Source: Rhizobiales bacterium Ga0077545
Lineage (GTDB): Bacteria; Pseudomonadota; Alphaproteobacteria; Rhizobiales; Methylopilaceae
Direction of reading: 5' to 3'
NCBI GenBank assembly: GCA_001464335.1
Contig: LNEV01000012.1
Coordinates: forward strand, 56,206-120,205
Length of the DNA stretch: 64,000 bases
The notes under the pieces are model-generated. The model was not told the DNA's origin and made no database searches. It saw nothing but the letters and a program-made list of their open reading frames with translations. A program made the position numbers and the translations under genes. Below, piece by piece: positions 1-9,921 of this stretch. The number at the start of each line of letters is the position of its first letter. Within the stretch, counting starts at the first letter, position 1.

Positions 1-2
1 TC

Positions 3-1016
3 GAGGCGCTGCTCGATCCGGCCATACTGCTGACATCGCGCGGGACCGTGTTCGCGTTCAACCAGGCCGCCAGCCAGGCGGTTCCCCATCTGAAGAAGGG
101 CGTGCCGATCTCGTTCTGCATCCGCGTGCCCGAAATTCTCGATGCCGTGCGCGAGATCGGGCAGGGCGCGCCCGGACGTGTCGTCGAATTCATCGAGCGC
201 GTGCCGGTGGATCGCTGGATCGAGGCGCGCATCGGGCCGGTGGTTCACGACAAGTCCCACCTGCCGAACTTCATCGTTCTGTCCTTCGATGACCTGACCC
301 ATCTGCGGCGCGCGGAACGGATGCGGGTCGATTTCGTGGCCAATGCCAGCCACGAACTGCGCACGCCGCTGGCGGCATTGCTTGGCTTCATCGAGACATT
401 GCAGGGCCCGGCGCGGTCCGATCCCGTGGCGCGGGAGCGTTTTCTGGACATCATGAAGAGCCAGGCGAACCGCATGTCGCGCCTGATCGACGATCTTCTG
501 TCGCTGTCGCGGATCGAACAGCGTGAACATCTACGCCCGCTCGATCCCGTCGATCTCGTGGAGATCGTCCGCGGGGTTCTCGATGGCCTGTCGCCGTTGG
601 CGGCCGAGCGCGCCGTCGAGGTGGTGACGAGCTTCCCGTCCGGTCCCGTCCGCACCCAGGGCGACCGCGACGAACTGGTCCGCGTGGTCGAGAACCTCGT
701 CGAGAACGGCATCAAATACGGCCAGTCCGGCAAAAAGATCGAAGTGTCGGTGAAGAGGGTAAACGAGCAGGGCCAGATCGTGATCCGGGATTTCGGACCC
801 GGAATTCCGCCCGAGCATTTGCCGCGTCTCACCGAGCGGTTCTATCGTGTGGATGTCGGAGACAGCCGCGACAAGGGCGGCACCGGCCTTGGCCTCGCGC
901 TCGTCAAGCACATCATGGCGCGCCACCGCGGACGGCTTCTGATCGAGAGCACGCTGGGGGAGGGCGCCACCTTTACCGTGGTGCTCGATCTCGACGAGGA
1001 ACGCTCCGCCGCCTGA
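3..1016 (+). CDS. phoR: Phosphate regulon sensor histidine kinase PhoR (5' truncated)
   Basis: The reading frame is open to the window edge, so the N-terminus lies upstream; the internal GTG at 48 is not a believable start. The visible part begins in a PAS-like region, followed by a HisKA domain with the phospho-acceptor motif NASHELRTPL (His codon at 351), then a HATPase_c domain with the N-box ENLVENGIKYG, the G1 motif DFGPGIP and the G2 motif GGTGLGLALV. PhoR-family kinases phosphorylate PhoB when phosphate is scarce. The identity rests on these domains plus phoU and phoB directly downstream on the same strand. The usual pstSCAB genes are absent between phoR and phoU. Confidence 0.9.
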   Translation, partial: EALLDPAILLTSRGTVFAFNQAASQAVPHLKKGVPISFCIRVPEILDAVREIGQGAPGRVVEFIERVPVDRWIEARIGPVVHDKSHLPNFIVLSFDDLTHLRRAERMRVDFVANASHELRTPLAALLGFIETLQGPARSDPVARERFLDIMKSQANRMSRLIDDLLSLSRIEQREHLRPLDPVDLVEIVRGVLDGLSPLAAERAVEVVTSFPSGPVRTQGDRDELVRVVENLVENGIKYGQSGKKIEVSVKRVNEQGQIVIRDFGPGIPPEHLPRLTERFYRVDVGDSRDKGGTGLGLALVKHIMARHRGRLLIESTLGEGATFTVVLDLDEERSAA

Positions 1017-1037
1017 TCCGTGTCTCTCCGCACGCCC

Positions 1038-1055
1038 GCGTCATCGAACTGTCAT
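1038..1055 (+). promoter_or_regulatory. Candidate Pho box upstream of phoU
   Basis: Two 7-bp direct repeats, GCGTCAT (1038-1044) and CTGTCAT (1049-1055), are separated by CGAA. This matches the architecture of the PhoB-binding Pho box (CTGTCAT, 4-bp spacer, CTGTCAT). It lies about 43 bp before the phoU start and would allow PhoB to drive phoU-phoB independently of phoR. The assignment is by pattern only. Confidence 0.5.
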
Positions 1056-1097
1056 TGATGGCGGATTAACAAGTCCCGAATTCAGATTGGTCCCGAC

Positions 1098-1811
1098 ATG
1101 AGCCAGCACACAGTCAAACAATTCGACGAAGAGCTTAAGCAGCTCAGCGAAATGATCGCCGAAATGGGCGGGCTTGCCGAAAAGCTTGTCGCCGACTCTA
1201 TTACGGCTCTCCTGAAGCGTGACCTGACCGGCGCCCAGCGCGTTATCGCGACGGACCGCACGATCGACCGCCTTCAGCATCAGGTCGAGGAAATGGCGGT
1301 CCTCACCATCGCCAAGCGCCAGCCCATGGCGGTCGATCTGCGCGAGATCGTGGCGGCGCTGCGCATCTCCAACGATCTGGAACGCATCGGCGACCTCGCC
1401 AAGAACGTCGCCAAGCGCGTCATGGCCATCGAAGGGCAGCTTCAGCCGCCGAAGATCGCGGGCGGTGTGGACCATATGGGCGAGCTCGTTCTCGCCCAGC
1501 TCAAGAAGGTGCTGGACGCCTATTCCCGACGCGATGTGGCGAAAGCGCTCGAAGTCTGGCAGCGCGACGGCGAGATCGACGCGCTCTACACGTCCCTGTT
1601 CCGCGAGCTCCTCACCTATATGATGGAAGACCCGCGCAATATCGGCTTCTCGACGCATCTTCTGTTTTGCGCCAAGAATGTCGAACGCATTGGCGATCAT
1701 GCGACGAACATCGCCGAGACCATCCACTATCTCGCCACCGGCGAGGTTCTGACGGACGAGCGGCCGAAAGAGGATCATTCCTCGACGACGCCGGTAAGCT
1801 TCGGAGTCTGA
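1098..1811 (+). CDS. phoU: Phosphate signalling protein PhoU
   Basis: The 237-residue product has the family's usual length and two tandem PhoU three-helix-bundle repeats. The N-terminal half carries ERIGDLAKNVAKR and the C-terminal half the paralogous ERIGDHATNIAE, the metal-binding E/D-rich motifs of the family. PhoU normally relays phosphate sufficiency from the Pst transporter to PhoR and is also involved in persistence and polyphosphate control. It follows phoR by 81 bp and is followed by phoB after 4 bp, so phoU-phoB are almost certainly co-transcribed. Confidence 0.95.
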   Translation: MSQHTVKQFDEELKQLSEMIAEMGGLAEKLVADSITALLKRDLTGAQRVIATDRTIDRLQHQVEEMAVLTIAKRQPMAVDLREIVAALRISNDLERIGDLAKNVAKRVMAIEGQLQPPKIAGGVDHMGELVLAQLKKVLDAYSRRDVAKALEVWQRDGEIDALYTSLFRELLTYMMEDPRNIGFSTHLLFCAKNVERIGDHATNIAETIHYLATGEVLTDERPKEDHSSTTPVSFGV

Positions 1812-1815
1812 TCGC

Positions 1816-2517
1816 ATGGCGGCCCATGTCATGATCGTGGAGGACGAGGAGCCGCTGACGCTTCTTCTTCGCTACAATCTGGAGGCTGAGGGCTACGAGG
1901 TGGAGAGCGTCGCGCGCGGCGACGACGCCGAGACCCGCCTTCGCGAACGGGTTCCAGATCTCATTCTGCTCGACTGGATGCTGCCTGGCATTTCCGGGAT
2001 CGAACTGTGCCGGCGCCTGCGCGCGCGCAGCGAGACGGAGCGCCTTCCCATCATCATGCTGACCGCGCGCGGCGAGGAAGCCGAGCGGGTGCGGGGCCTT
2101 GCCACCGGCGCGGACGATTATGTCGTCAAGCCGTTCTCGGTTCCCGAACTGGTGGCGCGTGTCCGCAGCCTGCTGCGCCGCAGCAAGCCCGAGCACATTT
2201 CCTCGCAGCTCAAGGCGGGGGACATCGAACTCGACCGCGAGACCAAGCGCGTGCGCCGCGCGGGCCGCGAACTCGATCTCGGCCCGACCGAATTCCGTCT
2301 GCTTGAATTCCTGATGCAGACGCCGGGGCGCGTGTTCACGCGCGAACAGCTCCTCGACGGCGTCTGGGGACATGACGTCTACATCGACGAGCGCACCGTC
2401 GACGTGCATGTCGGGCGTCTGCGCAAGCTGATCAATCGTGGCCGCAAGCCCGATCCGATCCGCACCGTGCGCGGCTCGGGCTATTCCTTCGACGAGAACT
2501 TCGCCCGCCTCCAGTAA
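1816..2517 (+). CDS. phoB: Phosphate regulon response regulator PhoB
   Basis: This is a 233-residue OmpR-type response regulator. The receiver domain has the acidic pair VEDEE, the phospho-acceptor Asp53 in LLDWMLPG and the conserved Lys in YVVKPF. The C-terminal winged-helix DNA-binding domain contains LDLGPTEFRLLEFLM and RTVDVHVGRLRKL, features typical of PhoB. It acts on Pho boxes to activate phosphate-starvation genes. It is last in the phoR-phoU-phoB run and is followed by an intrinsic terminator shared with the convergent gcrA. Confidence 0.95.
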   Translation: MAAHVMIVEDEEPLTLLLRYNLEAEGYEVESVARGDDAETRLRERVPDLILLDWMLPGISGIELCRRLRARSETERLPIIMLTARGEEAERVRGLATGADDYVVKPFSVPELVARVRSLLRRSKPEHISSQLKAGDIELDRETKRVRRAGRELDLGPTEFRLLEFLMQTPGRVFTREQLLDGVWGHDVYIDERTVDVHVGRLRKLINRGRKPDPIRTVRGSGYSFDENFARLQ

Positions 2518-2524
2518 ACGTCAT

Positions 2525-2612
2525 CTCGGGCATCGCGCCGCGATCGTCCGGGATCTTTCCAAGACTTCGAGATAGCGATCCCGGCTCGCGCTTCGCGCGT
2601 CCGGGATGACGT
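2525..2612. repeat. REP-like palindromic intergenic element
   Basis: Between phoB and the terminator lies a GC-rich palindromic segment. It has GTCCGGGATC on one side, GATCCCGG on the other, and a CGCGCTTCGCGCG core before CCGGGATGAC. Such elements are repeated in the intergenic DNA of Bradyrhizobium-like genomes. A related but not identical element lies after murA (57000-57150). Confidence 0.6.
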
Positions 2613-2617
2613 GTGTC

Positions 2618-2651
2618 AAAAAAAGGCCGCGCCCGAAGACGCGGCCTTTTT
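2618..2651. terminator. Bidirectional intrinsic terminator between phoB and gcrA
   Basis: An 11-bp perfect stem (AAAAGGCCGCG at 2621-2631, CGCGGCCTTTT at 2640-2650) has an 8-nt loop. It is flanked by an A-run on the left and a T-run on the right, so it can end transcription of phoB rightward and gcrA leftward. Confidence 0.9.
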
Positions 2652-2670
2652 GCCTCAAAACGGCGCCTTT

Positions 2671-3174
2671 TCAGGCTGCCGCGGTCCGCCGCCGGCGGTC
2701 TGTTGCTGGCTGGTAGGCCAGTTGAGCATGATACACGCAGTAGGAAGAACCCGAATTCGAGCGCGATCCACAGAAACGGAAATCGGAGCTGCCGGGGTCG
2801 CCGAGCGGCCAGCGGCACATGCTTTCGCGCAGATCCATGATCGTCACACGCTCGCAGGAAATCGGCTCGAGGGCGGGGCGCACATGGCGCTGGACGACCG
2901 GCTCGATGTCGAGGTCCACAGATGGCGAGGCCTGCAGCGCGGTGGCGCCCTGAACGCGGAACATGGTGGTGGGGTGGGACGGCGCGCGGGGCTTGCGCGG
3001 GCGGGGCGTCGTGCTCGACACCGTCTTTGCACGGCCCGAAAGGCCGAGGCGGTGCACCTTGCCGATCACCGCATTGCGCGTGATGCCGCCGAGTTCGGCC
3101 GCGATCTGGCTGGCCGACAGGCCCTGCCCCCACAGCTTCTTCAGCAGTTCCACACGCTCGTCGGTCCAGTTCAT
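2671..3174 (-). CDS. gcrA: Cell-cycle transcriptional regulator GcrA
   Basis: The 167-residue protein begins MNWTDERVELLKKLWG, the classic GcrA N-terminus, followed by the helix-turn-helix SASQIAAELGGITRNAVIGK. The C-terminal sigma70-binding region has CRWPLGDPGSSDFRFCG and YCVYHAQLAYQP, which match the family. GcrA works with sigma70 at promoters carrying CcrM-methylated GANTC sites to control S-phase genes. A longer frame extends upstream to 3411, but its extra residues do not resemble the family, so the start at 3174 (or the adjacent ATG at 3177) is preferred. Confidence 0.95.
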   Translation of the reverse strand: MNWTDERVELLKKLWGQGLSASQIAAELGGITRNAVIGKVHRLGLSGRAKTVSSTTPRPRKPRAPSHPTTMFRVQGATALQASPSVDLDIEPVVQRHVRPALEPISCERVTIMDLRESMCRWPLGDPGSSDFRFCGSRSNSGSSYCVYHAQLAYQPATDRRRRTAAA

Positions 3175-3177
3175 CAT

Positions 3178-3580
3178 GGCTCCTGTTCTGCCGACGGAAT
3201 CCGAGACCTGCCGCCCGCACGCACCAAAGCGTGAGGGCGGTGAACCTACCGTCCATTGTGGTCTTAGAGATGCCGCCGCACGAGATGTCGTGCTTAACGA
3301 GGAGTAAACTACCTGATCGACGGACTCGCCCGCAAGAGTCTGAAACGTGAACACGGTGTTTTCCCCATGCTCCGGGATAAGCCGCGTTCCGCGTTCGCGG
3401 GACTTCCTCATTTCTCAACGAAATGAACGGGCTCAGGCTGTCATTGACTATGTGCGTTCGAGCCGTAAAATCGCATATATCAGAGGTGCTGCTTCTCCGG
3501 GCGGCGCCTCTGCGCTTTTTGGGCCACACTCTGGGTCGGCCCGCAGATCATGGGGCCCGATGAGGCCCGGGGATATTTTC
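3178..3580. promoter_or_regulatory. Divergent gcrA/argD promoter region with three GANTC sites
   Basis: This stretch of about 400 bp between divergent gcrA and argD has no convincing gene. It contains three GANTC motifs, GAATC at 3197-3201, GACTC at 3323-3327 and GAGTC at 3336-3340, the last two only 8 bp apart. GANTC is the CcrM methylation target used by GcrA, so methylation-dependent control of gcrA is plausible. The role is inferred. Confidence 0.45.
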
Positions 3581-4783
<1,203 letters not shown>

Positions 4784-4795
4784 AAAGACGGACCC

Positions 4796-5728
4796 GTGAC
4801 CGCAGAAAAGCGCAATTTCCTCGACCTTTCGGATTTTTCGGGCGCGACCCTGCGCGCCATTCTCGACGCCGGAAAAGACATGAAATCGCGCCGCCGCACG
4901 CCGGCCGCGGTGCAGGACCGCCCGCTCGAGGGCAAGAATGTCGTGCTGATCTTCGAACAGCCGTCACTGCGCACCCGCATGTCGTTCGAGGTCGGCATTC
5001 GTGATCTCGGCGGCAGCCCGGTCATGGTCACGGGCAAGGAAATCGAGCTTGGCGAGCGCGAGGCCATCAAGGACACCGCGCGCGTCATCTCGCGCTATTT
5101 CGATGCCATCATGATCCGCATGCTGGATCACCAGAAGCTTCTGGAACTCGCCCATTGGGCCGAGGTGCCGGTCATCAACGGCCTCACCAAGACCTCGCAT
5201 CCCTGCCAGGTCATGGCCGATCTGATGACCTTCGAGGAGCGGCAGGGGCCGATCAAGGGCCGCACGGTCGCCTGGACGGGCGACTCGAACAATGTGCTGG
5301 CCTCCTGGGTCCACGCCGCCGCGCGCTTCGATTTCACCATGCGCATCGCGACCCCCGAGGAACTGGCGCCGAGGCCCGATCTGATCGCCTGGGCCAAGAA
5401 GGAAGGCGCGAAGATCGAGCTGACGCGCGATCCGTTCGAAGCGGTGGACGGGGCCGATGCCGTCATCACCGACACCTGGGTGTCGATGGGCGATGCGGAG
5501 AAGGAGCGGCGGCACAATCTGCTGCAGCCTTATCAGGTGAACGCCAAGCTGTTGAAAGCGGCGCACCGCGACGCCATCTTCCTGCATTGCCTTCCGGCCC
5601 ATCGCGGAGAAGAGGTTACCGACGAGATCATCGACGGTCCGCAATCGGCTGTGCTCGACGAAGCGGAAAACCGTCTTCACGCGCAAAAAGGCGTTCTTGC
5701 CTGGTGCTTCGAGGCGATCCAGGCGTAA
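4796..5728 (+). CDS. argF: Ornithine carbamoyltransferase ArgF
   Basis: The 310-residue product makes citrulline from ornithine and carbamoyl phosphate. The carbamoyl-phosphate loop is present as [12 protein letters not shown] (Leu where the family usually has Thr), followed by the second conserved segment [11 protein letters not shown] and the ornithine-binding [11 protein letters not shown]. The start is GTG. It lies 12 bp after argD and forms an arginine-synthesis operon with it; hslO follows after 45 bp. Confidence 0.95.
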   Translation: MTAEKRNFLDLSDFSGATLRAILDAGKDMKSRRRTPAAVQDRPLEGKNVVLIFEQPSLRTRMSFEVGIRDLGGSPVMVTGKEIELGEREAIKDTARVISRYFDAIMIRMLDHQKLLELAHWAEVPVINGLTKTSHPCQVMADLMTFEERQGPIKGRTVAWTGDSNNVLASWVHAAARFDFTMRIATPEELAPRPDLIAWAKKEGAKIELTRDPFEAVDGADAVITDTWVSMGDAEKERRHNLLQPYQVNAKLLKAAHRDAIFLHCLPAHRGEEVTDEIIDGPQSAVLDEAENRLHAQKGVLAWCFEAIQA

Positions 5729-5773
5729 GGCCCCGTGCGGGGGCACCCTCCACTAGGGAGGGGATTGTGAGAG

Positions 5774-6718
5774 ATGATGCTCCTGAACACTGACGACAGC
5801 ATTCTTCCGTTTTCCGTCGAGGGTCTCGATGTGCGCGGCCGCGTGGTCCGACTCGGCCCGAGCATCGACACCGTTCTTGCTCGGCATTCCTATCCGCCGC
5901 AGGTCTCCAAAGTGCTCGGCGAGGCCGTCGCGCTGACGGTTCTGCTCGGCTCCTCGCTCAAGCTCGAAGGCCGCTTCCAGTTGCAGACGCGCACCGACGG
6001 CCCGATCGACATGCTGGTTGTCGATTTCGAGGCCCCGGACCGCGTGCGCGCCTATGCGCGCTTCGACGAGGAGAAACTGGAAGCCGCCAACGGCGCGCCG
6101 ACCGGCGAACTGCTCGGCTCGGGCCATCTGGCTATGACGATCGATTCAGGGCCGGAAATGTCGCGCTATCAGGGCGTCGTCCCGCTTGCGGGCGACGGGC
6201 TGGAGGCGGCCGCGCACGAATATTTTGCGCAGTCCGAACAGATCCCGACACGTGTGCGTCTGGCCGTCGCCGAGGCGATCGGTTCGGGCGAGCACACCTG
6301 GCGCGCGGGCGGCATTCTCGTCCAGTTCCTTCCCGAGGCCGGACAGAGCGTGCGCGATCTTCCGGGCGGAGATGTCCCCGAAGACATGGAAGCGCCGGCG
6401 GACGACGAAGATGCGTGGATGGAAGCAAAATCGCTTGTCGAGACGGTCGAGGATCACGAACTGATCGATCCGACCATCGCCAGCGAGCAGCTTCTGTACA
6501 GACTGTTCCACGAACGTGGCGTGCGCGTGTTCCAGCAGCAGGATGTGCGCCATGCCTGCCGCTGCTCGGACGAGCGTATCCTCGGCATGCTGAAAAGCTT
6601 CTCCGACGAGGAAAAGCGCGACATGATCGACGATGACGGCCAGATCAATGTGACGTGCGAGTTCTGCTCGACGAAGTACACGGTTTCGCCGGGCGACATC
6701 GGCATCGAGCCGAACTGA
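5774..6718 (+). CDS. hslO: Redox-regulated chaperone Hsp33
   Basis: This is a 314-residue Hsp33-family holdase. The C-terminal redox switch keeps the four zinc-binding cysteines as CRCSDERI and, about 35 residues later, CEFCSTKY. These form disulfides under oxidative stress and release the chaperone activity. The N-terminal core includes GEAVALTVLLGSSLKLEGRF. The argD-argF-hslO order is common in Hyphomicrobiales. The start ATG at 5774 follows a purine-rich GGGAGGGG stretch. Confidence 0.95.
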   Translation: MMLLNTDDSILPFSVEGLDVRGRVVRLGPSIDTVLARHSYPPQVSKVLGEAVALTVLLGSSLKLEGRFQLQTRTDGPIDMLVVDFEAPDRVRAYARFDEEKLEAANGAPTGELLGSGHLAMTIDSGPEMSRYQGVVPLAGDGLEAAAHEYFAQSEQIPTRVRLAVAEAIGSGEHTWRAGGILVQFLPEAGQSVRDLPGGDVPEDMEAPADDEDAWMEAKSLVETVEDHELIDPTIASEQLLYRLFHERGVRVFQQQDVRHACRCSDERILGMLKSFSDEEKRDMIDDDGQINVTCEFCSTKYTVSPGDIGIEPN

Positions 6719-6720
6719 CC

Positions 6721-6948
6721 GTGGCTGAGCCGGACATCATCTTCATGCCTTTGCTAGATGAAGGTGTGGATGTATGGCGTCCGGTTTCAGCACTGCGGAT
6801 GGGAGGTGGTCTGTTTCGTGTTCTTGAGAATCGACCGGACGAGGAAAAATGGCCCTTCTCCACCGGAACAGTTGTACGCACGGAGCACAGGACTTTCAGC
6901 GATGGAACGCAGAAGCTTGTGGTGATCGCGAAAAGTGATCTAGCTTAA
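6721..6948 (+). CDS. Small conserved hypothetical protein
   Basis: This 75-residue product starts at GTG 6721, immediately after the hslO stop, and reads VAEPDIIFMPLLDEGVDVWR onward. The pattern PLLDEGVDVWRPVSA, then GLFRVLEN, resembles a small uncharacterised protein widespread in bacteria with a short beta-rich fold. An upstream in-frame start would overlap hslO by over 60 bp and is less likely. No function can be assigned; translation is probably coupled to hslO. Confidence 0.6.
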   Translation: MAEPDIIFMPLLDEGVDVWRPVSALRMGGGLFRVLENRPDEEKWPFSTGTVVRTEHRTFSDGTQKLVVIAKSDLA

Positions 6949-6959
6949 ACGCCTCTCGC

Positions 6960-8264
6960 TTAGGTGATATCTGGACCTTTCGGACGTGGGGGATCGGTGA
7001 TCAGCCGCGATCCCCGGCCGTAGGTCAGATAGGTCAGAAGCCAGTCGAGCAGCACCGAAATCCGGTTCCTGAAATCGATCAGGAAGAAGATGTGCACGAC
7101 GCCCCAGAACCACCAGGCGAGGGTGCCCGAGAGCTTGAGGCGGCCCATATGAACGACCGCCTGGCTTCGGCCGATGGTCGCGAGATTCCCCTGATCTTTG
7201 TAGACGAAACGCCGGGAGGCCGTGTCGCCTCCGGAAAGACGCGTTGCGATCAGCTCGGCGACGAATGTTCCCTGCTGCTTTGCGGCAGGCGCAACGCCAG
7301 GCACCGGAATGCCCTTCTGTGTAAAGACAGCGGCGGTGTCGCCGATGACGAAAATATCCGGATGCCCCGGTATGGACAGGTCTTGCCCGACGATGACGCG
7401 CCCCGCGCGGTCCTGTTCGGCGCCCAGCCAGTTTCCCGCGGGCGAGGCCCGCACGCCTGCGGCCCAGATGATCGTGCGGCAGGCGATGGCCTCCTCGCCA
7501 AGCTCGATCCGGTCCGGCTGGCAATTGGTGACCATCTTTCCCGTGCGTACCGTCACGCCGAGCTTTTCCAGGCCGCGATGCGCCTTTCCCGACAGACTGT
7601 CCGGCATGCTGGACAGGACGCGCGGTCCGCCTTCGATGAGGATCACTTTCGTGTCCGCCGGGTCGAACCTACGAAATTCCCCGCGCAAGGTGCGTCGCGC
7701 CAGCTCGGCGATGGCGCCCGCCATCTCAACGCCGGTCGGGCCGCCGCCGACGATGCAGAAGGTGAGATAGGCCGCGCGCTCTTCCTGCGTTGCGGCGGTT
7801 TCCGCGCGCTCGAACGCTTCGAGAATGCGTCGTCGGATATTGGTCGCATCTTCCAGCGATTTCAGGCCGGGGGCGAACGCGCTCCAGTCATCGCGTCCGA
7901 AATAATCGTGCGACGCTCCGGCGGCGACGATGAGGTAATCGAAAGGAACCTCGCCCTCCTGCGTGGTGCGCGCAATGCGGGCTTCGAGGTCGATCCCCGT
8001 CACATCGTCGAGCACGACGCGTGTGTTTGCGTTGTTGCGCACGATGGTGCGGATGGGCTGCGCGATCTGGGCGGGCGAGAGAACGGCCGTCGCGACCTGA
8101 TAGAGCAGCGGCTGGAAAAGATGATGGTTCCGCCGGTCGATCAACGTGATGTCGGCCTCGGCACGGGCAAGGCCCTGCGCGGCCGTAAGGCCGCCGAAAC
8201 CACCGCCGATGATGACGATGCGGGGTCGGCGCGCGACCTCGTCCGCAGCGCTTGTCTGGGTCAT
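6960..8264 (-). CDS. ndh: Type II NADH dehydrogenase-like FAD oxidoreductase (NDH-2)
   Basis: The roughly 434-residue flavoprotein has an N-terminal FAD motif IVIIGGGFGGLTAAQGLA, a second dinucleotide motif FCIVGGGPTGVEMAGAIAEL for NAD(P)H, and the FAD-ribityl motif IFVIGDTAAVF. The C-terminal amphipathic/hydrophobic stretch WWFWGVVHIFFLIDFRNRI is typical of NDH-2, which attaches to the inner membrane and passes electrons from NADH to quinone without pumping protons. The start at 8264 (MTQTSAADEV) avoids overlap with argE, whose stop lies 4 bp upstream. Confidence 0.9.
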   Translation of the reverse strand: MTQTSAADEVARRPRIVIIGGGFGGLTAAQGLARAEADITLIDRRNHHLFQPLLYQVATAVLSPAQIAQPIRTIVRNNANTRVVLDDVTGIDLEARIARTTQEGEVPFDYLIVAAGASHDYFGRDDWSAFAPGLKSLEDATNIRRRILEAFERAETAATQEERAAYLTFCIVGGGPTGVEMAGAIAELARRTLRGEFRRFDPADTKVILIEGGPRVLSSMPDSLSGKAHRGLEKLGVTVRTGKMVTNCQPDRIELGEEAIACRTIIWAAGVRASPAGNWLGAEQDRAGRVIVGQDLSIPGHPDIFVIGDTAAVFTQKGIPVPGVAPAAKQQGTFVAELIATRLSGGDTASRRFVYKDQGNLATIGRSQAVVHMGRLKLSGTLAWWFWGVVHIFFLIDFRNRISVLLDWLLTYLTYGRGSRLITDPPRPKGPDIT

Positions 8265-8268
8265 GCGC

Positions 8269-9429
8269 TCAGGATGAACACTCTTCGACAAGGCGGGCAA
8301 TAAATCTTTCGCCGCGCGCCAGCTCTTCCAGCGTGATGAATTCGTCCGGCGCGTGCGCCTGATCGATGGAGCCCGGTCCGCACACGACGGTCGCGAGCCC
8401 GGCCTCCTGGAAGGAACCGGCTTCCGTCGCGTAGGACACGGTCGCGGTGCTGTTCGTGCCGGCTAGGCGCATTGCGAGCTTTTCGGCTTCCGAGCCGGGA
8501 TCGGGCCGGAGCGAGGGAACCGAGAACCAGCGCTGGACGGCGATGTCGGATTCCGGTGCCGTCTCGCGCAGTCGCGCAAGTACGGGGCCGGTGGCGAACG
8601 CGCAGATGCGGTCCACCGCTTCCTCGATGTCGTAACCCGGCACGCCGCGCAGGCTGAATTCCAGCATGCAGTTTTCCGCGACGATGTTGTGCGCGGTGCC
8701 GCCTTCGACGCGGCCGATGTTGAGCGTCGAATAGGGCGGGTTGAAACGCCCTGTCGGATCTCCGGCGGCCTTGAATTCCTCGCGGATCTTCACAAGCTCG
8801 GCCATGATTTCCTCGGCGGCGAAAACCGCGCTGGCGCCGAGCTGCGGCATGCTCGAATGGGCGGCACGGCCCTTGATCCTCATGCGCACGCCCGCGATCG
8901 ACAGATGCGCATCGACCACCTGCATGAGTGTGGGCTCGCCGACGATGATGGCCTCGGGCTTGTGCCAGCCCGATCCGATCTCGCGGATCGCATGCGCGAC
9001 ACCCTCCATCGTCGTCTCTTCGTCGTAGGTGAGGACGATCTCAACCGGCTTCTTCAGCGGTTTTTTCAAAAGCGCGGGAACGGCCGCCAGAGCGAGCGCG
9101 ACGAAGCCCTTCATGTCGCACGCGCCTCGTCCGTACAGCCTGCCATCGCGCTCCGTCAGCGTGAACGGATCGGTGGTCCAGTTCTGCCCCGTGACGGGAA
9201 CAACATCGGTGTGCCCCGACAGCGCGATCGCGGGCACGTCTTGCGGGCCGATATGCGCGAGAAGCAGCGCCTTGTCGCCAGCCTCGTTCGGGATCACGAG
9301 CGGCGCGACGCCGAGGCCTTCGAGATAATCCCGGACCCAATGGATCAGCGGAAGATTGGAGTTCCGGCTCGTCGTGTCGAAGGCGACGAGTTTTTCGAGG
9401 ATTGTGATGACGTTGTCCGCGGGTCTCAT
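8269..9429 (-). CDS. argE: Acetylornithine deacetylase ArgE
   Basis: This 386-residue M20 zinc peptidase-family protein starts MRPADNVITILEKLVAFDTT. It has the first metal motif LSGHTDVVPV, the bridging-aspartate segment YGRGACDMKGF, and EETTMEG with the catalytic glutamate pair. Family members deacetylate N-acetylornithine to ornithine. Closely related M20 enzymes (DapE, other acyl-amino-acid hydrolases) cannot be excluded by sequence alone. It reads leftward into NDH-2 with a 4-bp gap. Confidence 0.85.
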   Translation of the reverse strand: MRPADNVITILEKLVAFDTTSRNSNLPLIHWVRDYLEGLGVAPLVIPNEAGDKALLLAHIGPQDVPAIALSGHTDVVPVTGQNWTTDPFTLTERDGRLYGRGACDMKGFVALALAAVPALLKKPLKKPVEIVLTYDEETTMEGVAHAIREIGSGWHKPEAIIVGEPTLMQVVDAHLSIAGVRMRIKGRAAHSSMPQLGASAVFAAEEIMAELVKIREEFKAAGDPTGRFNPPYSTLNIGRVEGGTAHNIVAENCMLEFSLRGVPGYDIEEAVDRICAFATGPVLARLRETAPESDIAVQRWFSVPSLRPDPGSEAEKLAMRLAGTNSTATVSYATEAGSFQEAGLATVVCGPGSIDQAHAPDEFITLEELARGERFIARLVEECSS

Positions 9430-9487
9430 ACGTTCTTTATCGCTGCCTGCGGCACGGAAGTAAAACGGAAGGCGCCTGATCGGATCG

Positions 9488-9880
9488 TCAATGCACCACG
9501 CGGCGCTCATCGGCGCAATCGAGCGAAAACGCCGGCACTTCCGCCGAGAAACTCTCGCCCTGGCCGGTCACCATCACGTAATGGCCGTGCATGAAGCCCG
9601 ACGGCGTGGTGAGCGGCACGCCGCTCGTATAGCTGAAGCTGTCTCCCGGATTGAGGACCGGCTGCTCGCCGACCACGCCCGGCCCCTCGACTTCCTGCAC
9701 ATTGCCCGCCGCATCGATGATGCGCCAGTAGCGCGAGAGAAGCTGCACCGTGGCCGAGCCCCGGTTTTCGATCTCGATCGAATAGGACCAGACAAAATGG
9801 CTCTTCTCCGGCGCCGACTCGCGGTCCAGGAATTTTGGCGTCACGGTGACGCGGATATCGTGTGTCTCTGCCTGATACAT
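9488..9880 (-). CDS. apaG: Co2+/Mg2+ efflux-associated protein ApaG
   Basis: The 130-residue single-domain protein has the beta-sandwich signatures VTVTPKFLDRES, WSYSIEIENRG, LLSRYWRIIDAAG and the glycine-rich GPGVVGEQPVLNPG that define ApaG/DUF525. The biochemical role is uncertain; E. coli mutants show altered cobalt/magnesium phenotypes. The start at ATG 9880 gives exactly the family length. It lies between metZ and argE, all leftward. Confidence 0.93.
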   Translation of the reverse strand: MYQAETHDIRVTVTPKFLDRESAPEKSHFVWSYSIEIENRGSATVQLLSRYWRIIDAAGNVQEVEGPGVVGEQPVLNPGDSFSYTSGVPLTTPSGFMHGHYVMVTGQGESFSAEVPAFSLDCADERRVVH

Positions 9881-9921
9881 GGGTGGATTATAGCGCAAAG
9901 TCTCGCAAAGGGATCTCCGCC

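Noticed and set aside
3178..3411. N-terminal extension of gcrA to an upstream start
   Set aside because: The added residues do not resemble GcrA and would cross the GANTC-containing promoter; the family start is MNWTDERV.
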